Shown: positions 1 to 12,100 of the stretch, piece after piece
Layout: every line of letters starts with the position of its first letter
Position numbering within the stretch: position 1 is the first letter of the stretch
NCBI GenBank assembly: GCA_029168955.1
Contig: JAPDOI010000273.1
Location: forward strand, 124,001-188,000
Length of the DNA: 64,000 bases
Direction: 5' to 3'
From: Aplectana chamaeleonis
Taxonomy: Eukaryota; Nematoda; Chromadorea; Rhabditida; Cosmocercidae
Notes under the pieces: model-generated
What the model was told of the DNA's origin: nothing
Databases searched by the model: none
Seen by the model: the letters and a program-made list of their open reading frames with translations, nothing else
Program-made: the position numbers and the translations under genes

Positions 1-83
1 ATTTCTCTGTTCCGCTCAGATTAGAACTGAATTAAGGAAAATCGGGCCTCATCATCAAGTTTCGAAAGAAGGCATACCGCCGT

Positions 84-936
84 TTAAAGGCAGCATACAC
101 GCTCACAAACGTGGTCGAGATAACAGCATAAATAGGACCGCACGGCCCCTACCATGTCGTCAAATACGTTTGGAGCGCCAAAAACCATCCAGGATGACAA
201 TATCCTCCGGTTCCGAGCCAGATTTACTCTGTTCTCTCGCGCGCTTGTGCGAAGCGAAGGTAGAGACAGCGAGAAATTGTGTGGAGAAGGAGACGCAACG
301 TACGCACGCAGACGCACGCGACGAATGGAAATAAATCACACTCGGAAACAGGATATACTTGGCAATTTTTAAGCAATCTTGCCTCCCACGCCAGTGTTTT
401 CCCACCCATTCGAGTACGAGAATGAGAAAAGAAACTTGAGAAAACATGTGATAAGTTAGAGTGATAGTATTCCCCAATGGGAATGCACGAGAGAAACAAC
501 TTTATTCACCTGAAAATATCATGTATAGTTCAGTTCCGCAATCGCGTTCAGTCCTCAGATTATATGTTCACCTATGTAATCCTCCATTTCAAAAAGTTAG
601 CCGAAGTAGAGAGGCATTCTCAAAAATGGACGAGAGTTAATCGGTATGCAGACATGTTACATTCAAGCAAATCAAGCTATTTCTCTCGTGCGCTCCCATG
701 AGATAGTGCTATCACTCTATCTTATCACATGTTTTCTCAAGTTTCAATTCTAATTCTCGTACTCGAACGGGTGGGAAATACAGACGTGGAAGGCAAGATT
801 GCTCCAACAATGTCACATGTTGTCATCCTGGATGGTTTTTGGCGCTTCAAACGTCGTAGACGACATGGTAGGAGCCGTGCGGTCCTATTTATGCTGTTAT
901 CTACACCACGTTTGTGAGTGTGTATGCTACCCTTAA
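84..936. mobile_element. Foldback/MITE-like element with TTAA-flanked termini
   Basis: Two arms (about 92-470 and 700-929) are imperfect reverse complements. Each outer end carries a GCATACAC motif next to a TTAA tetranucleotide (84-87 and 933-936). The arms share long blocks, for example the CCATCCAGGATGACAA-type stretch near 190-206 and its complement near 815-840. No transposase frame is visible, so this is a non-autonomous element. TTAA ends suggest mobilisation by a piggyBac-type transposase; that is inference. The small open frames inside are arms read in different frames and are not genes. Confidence 0.7.
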
Positions 937-3188
937 GGGGTGACGTCAAAAAGCGGTTGACGCTTCACTGGGATGGTAATATCAGGTCTACAGGATGTTG
1001 ATAGGATGTGAACGCGGAATCGGGGATGGAGACCCTCCTCCGATGGGATGTCTACAGCAAAAGCGTTCCCGCGGATAGGTTGTCTACGGCACCAAGGAGG
1101 GGGGTGACAGGCAGTTCTCGAGGGGCGATCCATGCCCCTTTTGGATGTCTACAGGGAGCATTGCGTGAGGTGACATCTCATTCGTGTCCTGTGGACAACA
1201 GCAAACGTCTGAGTATAATAGAAGAAATTAGTATCATTGGATAATACACTGTCCACAAAACCTCACTGTGAAATTGGATGCCCTAAAGTCGTTAGATGAT
1301 AAGATAAGATGAAAATTCTCATTTTTGAAAAATGTCGAAATTCGCCCTACCCAGGGAATTCCGTGAGGCCGCTCTGGTTCTACAATATAGCTTCTACAGG
1401 TTGCAAATGCTCCACGAACTAAAACGACCCTCATGGATGGGAAGAAGAAATCGAGGGGCAGTTGAAGATTTTCGGTGCTCAAAACTTCCTCGACACTTTA
1501 ATGTAGAATTCGGACCTGGTTGAGTTTTCCGGGTGTCTTTACACGCTGTTAGGTACAGGGGAAGTTGTGCTTCCAAATGGTGCATCACACTTGACTAGAG
1601 GATCACAGACAAACACGGAAATTTCGCTCACCTATTTAGTGTGGCTTTTCAAGGACAGCATAATATACCTTCTTATCAGGAGGGGGCTGAGGGCGCCTGA
1701 TGACGGGAGGATTTGAGAACAGAACTTGATTGTAGTCGACTGGAGTCTCTCGTTTAGGGATCTGAAATCACAATTTCCCCGATTTACATGTATTTTTAAT
1801 CCTAAAAATATGTGTTAAGCACTTAACACATATTTTTAGGATTACAAATTTTGTTACTTGCGAGATTTTCTAGATGATATTGAAAATTACTAAAGCAAAT
1901 ATCAGTGAATAGAGAAGCTCGTAGTGGATAATTGTGACGTTTAGTGTTCTAAAGCAACTAAATGAAGAAGAAACCATGGATGAATATTCTCACAGAAGAT
2001 TCCTCATAGGGTTTGCAGAGAATTCAAAAGTACCGTGATATCACCCTCGTTAAAATATTACAAACTCACTCTTGGAATCGTGGAATTTTTGACACTCGGA
2101 GTGGGAGTGGACTCCTCGGGAGACCGATTGGTTGTGGGACGATTCCTTAAATACATCCAATTAACACAAGACAAAGTGGGACCTATTTAGGGTAAGAGAT
2201 TTTTGAAAAACAAACTTGGAAGCCAGGCTTTCCATCTCCTTGTTTATTCGATCCAGAACGCCTGTGTCGCTCATCATCATGCCGGGCTCCAGTGGTTTGA
2301 CAACCGACTTCTTTCCCTCCTCTCTACGACGACTAGACACATTGGGCAGCGGAAGCTGTAGTTAGAAATGTCTGGGGGCCAGTGCTTCGTTAAACAAATT
2401 CCACATATGAGCCACATATTCAGAAATAGGCTGCCTACTTCCAACTAATCAGCCGTGACCGTCTTCAGATTTCATGCGCTACAAATCTGAGAGCAGCTAA
2501 CAACAACTACCCTAACGAGGAATGTCAGGTTGAAAGAAAGCAGAAAATCTCCGCAGATTATAGTTACGTCGTTTGATGTCGTTTGCTCAACAAACTGCAG
2601 AACAATAATCTCTTGACTTTCATTTACGGCAGATTTTTGACGTGATTGATATTGCCCTCTCCCCACCCCCTTTCGCACCAAGGGATGACTCATAGTCCTC
2701 ACCGCACGCGCGGTACGCACGTGCGTGACGCGTGGGACGAGTGGTGGAGGGCGGCTACAGTCAGAGGTGGTCGTGCACATCAGGCCCTGCTACGAGCTTG
2801 CCTACATGCGCGATTAATTTTTTTTCTAAACGAAGCAGGTACCGAGTCCAATAAACTGGTCCGGTTAGCCCTTGCTGATGGGAATTAACCACCTTCAAGT
2901 AAGCACTGGAGACCTATACCATTCAAAGTTGTTAAGCTGACCAGCCGCTTTCCAGTTTTTCGGCTATATAATTACAACGTACAGAATCGAACAAGGAATT
3001 TCATACTCTGTTTCACTCAGTGTGCGCGCCGGTAAGACCAGCAGCATTTGCTATCTGCGCCTCTTCCAGACAGTCCTAGATTACACGGACAGATAATTTA
3101 GGGAACCGTTCGAAAATTATCTCTCCCCCTCCTGACTAATCACAGGCGCGTTTAACTGCACCGAATAATTCGTGCTTCGAAAATGCTA
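937..3188. other. Non-coding stretch downstream of gene A coiled-coil exon
   Basis: I see no convincing exon here. The stretch may hold the last exon(s) and 3' UTR of gene A, because the exon ending near 3207 finishes in a good splice donor rather than being forced to stop. The only clear structure is the palindrome at 1798-1843. Confidence 0.4.
1798..1843. repeat. Perfect 22-bp-arm palindrome
   Basis: Left arm 1798-1819 and right arm 1822-1843 are exact reverse complements separated by the 2-nt spacer CA. The arms are AT-rich and begin AATCCTAAAAATATG. It could extrude as a hairpin or be the fused ends of a small transposon. No gene is associated. Confidence 0.9.
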
Positions 3189-6100
3189 TTATCGACGCGA
3201 TCTCACCTTTTTAGTCTCGCTGAAGGGCTTGCTCTGCCGAGGCTCTTCTCTCGGAAACTTCTTTTTTCTATCGTCGACTTCCTGCCCAGGTGGAGTTTCT
3301 TCTTCACCATCTCCTCGTGCTTTATCTATCTGCGCACTCTGCTTCGACGGGGGCGTGGGTTCCACAGTAGTTTTTTCAGCCCGTTGCGGTAAAGCCTTCT
3401 GCTCTTGATTCCGCGAATCCTTTCGGCTAGCATTCACTTCATCCTCAATTCTCGCTGTATCTACCACATCATAAGAAGCGTCGTCGTCCGTAGAAACACC
3501 ACATTCCTCGTCTGTATGTCCGTTACTCCTCGCTGTTCCCTGTCCATCACTCCCATCACTGGTCGATACCCGTCTGCGATTTTCCTCCTCCTCTTCTTCT
3601 TCTTCCCTTCTCTGTTCCTCTTGTCTGCGTTGCTCCTCCTCCTCCTTACGCCTCTGTTCTTCTTCTTTCCGTCTCTGAGCTTTCTCTTCTTCTCGCCGAC
3701 TTCTCTCCTCTTCCCTCCTTCTCTGCGCTCTCTCTTCATCCAGACGTCGCTTCTCTTCCTCATGTCTCCTTTTTTCCTCTCGACGTTCAATTTCTTCCTG
3801 ACGCTTACGCCTTTCCTCCTCTTCTTTCCTACGCATCGCCTCCGCTCGACGCTGCTGTTCAGCTTGTCTTCGCGCCTCTAACTCTTCTTCTTTTCTCTTC
3901 TTTAGCATATCTCTTCTTGCCTTCTCCTCGGCTCTTCTTTTTTCTGTCTCGTCCATGGCTCGGCGCTCTTCAGTCGATTCTCGTCTTTTCTCTTTGTCTC
4001 GCGATTTCTGTTCATCATCTCCTCGATGTGACTTCTTGTCTGTTGACTTTCGCTCCGGACTAGCTCGATGTGTACGTTCAGTTTCACGGACTTCACGATC
4101 ACGATCACGTCTAAAATAAAAATAATAATAAGGATTATGTTATACATTACATTTCAAAAACCTTATATCATCCTATGCAATTGCCTCACCGCCGTTTAAG
4201 ACGTTCTTTATCCCGCTGTCGCTCCTTTTCCATTTCCTTCTCACGACGGCGACGCTCCTCCTCTTTCTTACTGATCTTTTCACGATGCGGTGACGATTCC
4301 CGTGACGATGGATTACTGTGTCCCTCCTCGAACAACGACGAAAACCCACTAAAACACCACATGAAAGTACAGATAACAAACACTATGACCGGAAGAACAC
4401 ACCGTGCACGTTCTTTCGCCTCCCTATGCGGACGACTTCTGGTAGTAGAGGCAGGTGGCGATGTCCTGGGCACGTTGCTCGCCTCATAAATGGCTACATC
4501 ATGGAAGTCAATTGGTTTCTAAAACAACAGAATGAGCATCTAACACCCTCGAGAATCCAAAGAACTGTTCACGACATATCAACGAGCAGGTAACCACAAC
4601 AGTTTGGGGGGATCAATAATGACCAGAATTCTAGTCACTCTTCAGTCAAGAAAAAGCGCTGCGGCACAACACTACTACACCATCTACACTGCGCTCAAAC
4701 TTATGGACCTCACGTGAATCTTCAGTTTTAGAACGTAGGACATTGTTTCAAAACTAACAACAGATAGAAGGGCACCGCACTAACCCTCGTACGATGATCA
4801 GGCTTGGTTGGAGCATTTCGGTTGAAGTCCTTCAACCGTTCCGCGGTCTTTCGCTCGTCACGCCCTCTTCTTCTGAAAGAATTGCTTGGAGGTTGTATAT
4901 ACTTACGTATTAATAACATATCGAGCAGATCGAACCCAAGAGAACTCCGAAGCTGAACTCGAAAACGTTACCAAATTCTGCTTCCGAACTGAATGTCATC
5001 GTCACAGCGTTGTCGCTGCTTTGTGTAACACGCCGACGTTAACACTGACGCTCACGGCCATAGCGACCACAACGAGGGCACCGTTTAGCAAATTTGAAAC
5101 AGCACCAACTCCTCCTACAGAAGTCCGTAACTCGCCTTTCATGCTTTTGCGACAGCGGCGTCGCGAATCGGTGACCCCGTCGCTGTTTTTCGTTGGCCCC
5201 GTCGCCGTTCTCGATGACCCCGTCGCGGTTTCTGCGGCAGCGACAAGAATGATCCCGACAATTTTCGTCGCTGCAGTTGGGCTCGTCGCAACATATCATC
5301 TCGGGACCGTCACCAAACTCGGCATTTTGCCAGAGAAATCAACTGATTTCTTCCTAGCATTTGGAATCCTGCTGCGCCATCGTCATTATTCAGATACTAG
5401 AAATTCTGGCAATATTATTCAGTGATTTGCTGCAAATCTATTCTGCTGAACAACAAGAAGATTTATTCGCTAAATGTGTGATGATCCTTCATTTCACCGT
5501 TCGATTTCTAACTATTTTGAACGCGTTTGGTCCTGATGTGCTCGTCCCGTTTCGATGTTATTTTAAGAGCATTTATTCAAATGATTGATGCAATTTCGCC
5601 GTGCTTGATCCGAATCCATATCACCGAGCTATGCTGAATTAGACAGTATACTGTCTGATATAGGCTCGGAAATGCAGGTTTTTCCAATGCTACCCACAAT
5701 ATCCAAATATTTTCACTGAAATCTTCATCTGAATATTGAAAACGTGAGAGTAATCACCTGATTTCGCCACAGCCGGGATGTTTGGCAAAATGCCCAGCCC
5801 ACTGAAGGTCCCGGTACGATAAATAGCGGCAAGCGCCGCCGCCGCCCTAGCGATTCGCGACAAATGCCGCAAAATGCTGATTTTGCTGCGGGTCCATGTG
5901 CGACATTTGCCGCTGTCGCAAAAGCATGAAAGGCGAGCAAGCTTGCGACGACCAGCAAGTGGTCGCTGAGCGCCAGCCTTGACGCGGCGACAAAAACGTT
6001 TCAGAAAATATCGTCGCGGCGTCGGCTGCCGCTCGCTGGCAGTATCAGCTAGTAATCGCTGAGCGCCAGCCTTGACGCGGCGACAAAAACGTTTCAGAAA

Positions 6101-9100
6101 TTATCGCCGCGGCGTCGGCTGCCGCTCCCTGGCAGTATCAGCTAGTAATCGCTAAGCGCCAGCCTTGACGCGGCGACAAAAACGTTTCAGAAATTATCGT
6201 CGCGGCGTCGCCTGCCGCTCCCTGGCAGAGACGATTTCAAAATACTGCGGTCCCCTTGCAACCTATAACGTCGCGTCGGTTGTCGCCATCGCCCAATGTA
6301 ATCGATTTTGCATCTCCCAACGTTGCTAGTGGCAGCGTCAAACAACGCTACCTCAACTTCGCAGGCCCCTCATTACGCCAAAAGTCGCTGCCTTTATGAC
6401 GGCATAGGTCGCTGCTTTTATGCTGGCTCGGCCATGGTTTGTTTCATGGCCTATGTATAGTTAGGCGGCTAAAGACGCGCCGCAATGATGGAGAATTAGG
6501 GCAGGCACAAAACTGATTCTTCATCGTGGCGGCGCGACTTCTGCCGCTCAACCACGCAGATACCTTTAAATGACAAACATATCGCTGATGGCAGCGACGC
6601 GGTACACCATAAGCATTGAACAGTCTTTTCAAAATGGCGTCTTGTCACAAGTTCGCGCGGGCATGCACACTTAACAATGACCCTCTCGACAGTGATCACG
6701 ACGAGGGCAGAGACTGGAACATCATCGCCGAGCCAACGCTACCGCCTTGTCTAGGGAGCACGTATGTGGCTGATATCGATGACGTTGCGTACCTGGGTAC
6801 TTGAAGGGCGTTTTCAAAAGAACATGAGTTCGCAGCTTCGCGTAAATCTGATATGGATGAAGTTTTGCTGGTATTCAATACTACAAATGTCCGCCTGGCT
6901 GAGCATGGGGCCAGTAAATTCACTGGCAACTAGCACCAGAAAACGATAACAAGAAAATGCTGCTTAAAAAAGAGAATGTATCCTACCCAGAATCAAGCGA
7001 CGCACGTCGCGAATCACCGATAGGTCCCGGGGAGTGTTCACGAGCTGTTGTTAGATGTTCCTGTTCACGAGCAGTCGTTGTATGTTCCTGTTCACGAGCA
7101 GTCGTTGGATGTTCCTGTTCTTCCGACCTCATCACCTCCTGCTCTAATGGAGCCGTCATCATGGATGGCTCCTGGTGAACACACATAATATGTTCATCAA
7201 CAAATAACGGCCGAACTTTGGGCCTGCACAACACTTTCAACTCACGTGCAGATTCTCTTCACTAATGATTTCCCCTTCATCAAACGACCGACTATTACTG
7301 CAATGTGCTTCAGCTTCAGCAGGCGGTGGACTATGCGAAGGACCCACATCCAGAGGGGGAGGAGCAGGAGGATCGTTGCACTTTTCGATGGTTTCTTGAG
7401 TCTAAACCAGAATACGATAATGCGGGTCAGTATTGGATGATAAATTAAGTGACTGCACCTGTTGCCCTGGTTCAGCTTCACTAATCCGGCTGGTCGGCAA
7501 CGAACTTTCAATGTCCGCGGCGAATCCAGAAAGACCATCATGATCATCACAAAAAGGAAATACCTAAAAATCGTTTGGGAATCATTACCTTCACAGGTTA
7601 ATGATGAAATCATGACAGACTGAGCCTAAAATTTTCCACAACTAAGACTCATCTGTTTTTCAGAGCCAGAAATAGCATAGCTTACTGAATGGAAAAAATA
7701 GAGCCATTTTCGAGGCTGCTAACTTGAAAGGTTGATCAACTTCACACTGCATCTCATTTCTCGTCAAGCTACGGAGCGAGGTGTGATACGACCGCACTTT
7801 GCTCCGACCCCCCCCCTAAACAGAGCGATTTGCTCAGCCCCCCTCCCTGTGAGAAAATCAGCATGTCTGTCCGCATGTATGGCTGTCCACAAGTGAAAAC
7901 GTACCCAAAATATCAAAAACGCAACTTGAAGCCGAACAGCGCTACACTAGATGGGCGGAGCCTGTTTTTATGCCCCGAGGGCACATAGGTGAGGTTTCGG
8001 GCACGAAAGCTACATTTGGAATATGGCTGTCCGCATGTGAAAACGTACCCAGAACTTCAGGAACGCGGCTTGAGTTTCTATGGATTTAGATGTGATAAAA
8101 TAGATATTTTCACACCTAAAAATGGGTCTTAAAAGACCGCTTTGAACAGGCTAAAAGAACTGAATTAGTTACTTGGGTCCAGGAATATGTTTCACGCACG
8201 TTGTAGTTGATCGAAAATCCCTAAATAGAATTTCGATAATTACTTGTAATTATTTTATAACGATCCCGGACTAACACGTTCTTTCATGGACCGCTACTAG
8301 TGTAGCGCTCTTCGGCTTCAAGCGGCGTCTCTGAAATTTCGGGTGCGTTTTCAGATGCGGGTGGCCATATTCTAGATGTTGTTTTCATGCCCGAAACCGC
8401 ACCTATGTGCCCTCAGGGCATAGACGCAGGCTCCGCCCGTCTTATGTAGCGCTCTTCAGCTTTAAGCTGCTTTCATGGGGTTTTGGGTACGCTTTCATAT
8501 GAGGACAGCCATATTCTATATGTAGTTTTCGTGCCCAAAGCCGCATCTATTTGCCCTCAGGGCAGAAAAAATCTTATGCTTCAGGAGATATCGCACCTTG
8601 AGACGGCAGAAGTCGAGTCGGAGTTGTTCATTTTTGAACAGGTTTACTCCATAATCTCATAGCGGTTATTTATAAAAGCTTGATTCTTGACATAGCATTA
8701 GAATGTATACCTCATCAAGATTTCCGTTGATGAGACGGTCCAAACACTGCATAGCTGAATCGTCGATGTTAGACAGCAACGATACTTGCTGAAACAAGAC
8801 AAAGGATTAATCCATGTCACAATACTTTTGAGACGGCAAAACCTATAAAACTAATGAGCTACACTAACCGATGCCGTGCTAGCTCTCGCCTCTGCCGCTT
8901 CCAAGTCCAGCAACACACCACTTGTTACTATCAACGACTGCGCCGTTTGAGCTACGAGTTCCTCGCGACGATGAGGCACCGCAGCCTTGCGTTTATGAGC
9001 ACCTGCAGAGCCTACATTACTCAATTTATATGAGAGGGTTAAGAGGGACTGTCCCTCAACTGTCAGCCATTCTCAACTCACCACTTTCAGACGAAAACGA

Positions 9101-12100
9101 TGCACTCATCATAGAGTGCGACTGGGCAACATTGTCCTGCTCCTCTACAGAAGGCGCTCTAAACATAATGGTTAGGTGCCATAATATCAATGAAGGACAA
9201 CATGCTCACGAGATTTTTCACAGAAATGAGTTCATTTAACTTGCTTCCAAAAGTACACCTATTCGCCGCCTCCACTGCGAGTTAAATATGCACTCATCTC
9301 AGAGAATATATGGGGTTACATCAACAAGGAGAGGACGTGCTGCGGGAGAAATGCGTCTCCAGCTGTACTTCAAATTCCAGCACCTGCTCCAACAAATAAG
9401 ACATTCAGTACAAGCACGATACGCATTAAACTTAACCACATGAAGCTTCGGAAATCAATGAGCACAAGTATTCCTAAGTCAAATGTCAACGTTACAGTCA
9501 ACGGTGCTGCTAATGCTCAACGATGATCAACCTCTATAAGGTGACCCCATAAAAAGCTCAGTTGGCCCATCGAAGTCTGTCCTGGAAAGTAACCTCTGGC
9601 CGTATTAGCGAAACTAGGGGAGCCTGTGAGGCCACCGTCACAGCCGGCCTAAGGCCAGAAAACGCCGCTCTCGTCCGACCCGAAGGATCCTGTGTCGTCC
9701 TGCGCCGCCATTACGGGTTGAGCAGAGTGCCAAAAGGGCGCGGCGCGGCCTGATGATGAAGAGCCGTATTGATAGATCGCCGCGATCTGTCAATACGGCT
9801 CTCCATCATCATGCCGCAGCCCGCCCTGTTGGCACTCTGCTCAATGCCTTAGAGTGTCGGAGCGATTATGCAGGCGTACTCGAGCGCATTGCAGCCGTCT
9901 CAGTCCGACCGCAAAAGTAGATTTTCCACCCCAGTAAGCAGAGCATTGCATAGGTATCGGCCGGGACGGCGACAAGTGGAGCAGGATGGACCACACGGGC
10001 TCAGTCGGGCCACATGGGGGGATGTTTTCCACCAAAGTGAGGGATCCGAGATGCTCAACCTACGCGTGGTGGATCTGTGGAGTCGACTACCAAGATCAAG
10101 GAGACTCATCAAACGGGCATCAACAACTCCACGAGGAGTTTTTTCTGTATGGGAGTGCAAATGGCTGGCTGCTGCACTCCTCCGCATACTACTGTTACGA
10201 GCCGGCATTGAGAGGAACCCAGAGCCACGCAGCAAGACTCCACGATATCCCTGCTGTAATTGTGGATTATCGGCTCAACATGCAAGCGTCCAGTGCGGTG
10301 GTTGCCTCGGCTGGGTACACCTCAAATGTTCGGGGTTAACCAGCTATAACGACTACACTGTTGCTTATTGTTGTACTTCTTGCTCTAACTCTCCCCCTAG
10401 TGTTCCTCTTCATAGTCTAGACATTTTTCAATTCAATATCAATGGCCTGCGTGCCAAACTAGCTGAACTCACATTTTACATTGAACGCTCTCATCCAGAT
10501 GTCATTCTCCTTCAGGAGACAAAACTTAGCCCAACATCTTCCCTACCCCGCCTCCCCGGTTATACGTCTTACCACCTTCCTCGCACATCTCATGGTGGAG
10601 GCGTTTCTACGTTTGTAAAATCTTCTATACCTTCTCATCTTATTGCTCTCCCTAATGATAATGTTGTGGAATGTATTGGTGTTCGTGTTGTTTTGCAAAG
10701 TTGATCTATAGATATTGTTAATGTTTATATTCCCCCTGTCTCCTCGTGTCCTAGTTCGTTTGACCCCACTCCATTTTTGCATTCTGTACACTCTGCCCTC
10801 CCATCGTCTTCTGTTGTCATGGCTGGCGATTTTAATGCTCACTCCACATCCTGGTTCTCCTCTCTAGATCCCGATGACAGAGGGGAACTATTTGAGCTTT
10901 TTGCTGAGGATTGTGACCTTGTTGCCATTAATGAGGACGCTCCCACTCGCCTTCCGTCCACGGGCAGGCCGTCCTCTCCTGATGTCACTTTTGTATCATC
11001 TTCTCTTGCTGTTTCCTGTAACTGGTCCACTGCTATAGCTATGGCCAGCGATCATGTACCCATATGTGCTTCATTGGATTTGTCGCTCAATATTCACCTG
11101 GCACCTTTCGTAGGCTCGCGTAGCAAATTGTACACCAACTATCGTAAGGCTAACTGGGTCATGTTTAAGGAGGTGTTACTCAGTCGGGTAGCCTACTATC
11201 CGCTTACCGGCTCCGTTCATGAGAAAGACAAGTTCATTGTTGATGCCATATGCAATGCCTCCAGAATTGCAATTCCTACAGGGCGCGTTAGAACGTTTCA
11301 TCCTAACGTTCCCAGAGATGTCCTGGAGCTGATCGAATCACGGGACGAGAAACGCCGAGCCGATCCTGGAGATCCCAGCATTCAACTACTGTCTGATGAG
11401 ATCACCAAAAGGCTGAATGATTACAAGCGGACGCGATGGATGGAGTTCACTGAATCCTTGAATTTCTCCACTGATTCAAAGAAGACTTGGAGCATTCTTA
11501 AGCGGTTGTCTGGGAAGAAATTGGCAGCAGAGCGCAACATGCTTGAGTTCCCTTCGGGGAAATTCGAGTCCGGATTTAAGGCTGCATGTCGACTTGGAAA
11601 ACACTTTGCTTCAGCGACGTCCCGCCGTGATCGTTCCAATAGGCTCACTCTCCGGTCTATAAGGAAGCTCAGCCGACAAGATGTACCTGCCATAACTGCT
11701 TCTGAGATGTCTTACCTCATCAATTCCATGAAGAACTCGAGAGCCGAGGGACCCGACGGCGTGTCAGCCGTCCATCTCAAGCACTTGCCGGAACAGTACC
11801 TTGAACTACTTTGTGATCTGGTCTACTCGTCATTCAACACAGGTGTCATTCCCGCTAGATGGAAGCAAGCAATTGTTCTACCGATCCTCAAGCCTGGCAA
11901 ACCAGAAGATCAAGCAACTTCGCATCGACCCATCTTCCTTTTGTCCCCTATTGCTAAGTTAGCGGAGAAATTCATCAACCCGCACCTCCAAGAAGCATTA
12001 CGACATAACGTGCATCAACATGGCTTCACGAAGGCCCACTCTACCATTACGGTACTCACGTCCATCACAGAACACATAATTGCTGGCTTCAACATGAAAC

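Noticed and set aside
160..477. Several 70-105-codon frames at the left edge
   Set aside because: They lie in the arms of a foldback element and appear mirrored in the other arm.
3405..3881. 158-codon Leu/Phe/Ser-rich plus-strand frame
   Set aside because: It is the exact antisense of the E/R/K-rich coiled-coil exon, and its composition follows from GAAGAG-type codons.
6957..7178. Ser/Cys/Val repeat frame on the plus strand
   Set aside because: It is antisense to the exon with EQEHxTTAR repeats, which has proper splice borders.
7224..7246. Use of the nearby TTGTGCAG acceptor for the gene A exon at 7171
   Set aside because: It would give an intron of about 20 nt, too short even for nematodes; the GTGTTCACCAG acceptor keeps phase with a 74-nt intron.
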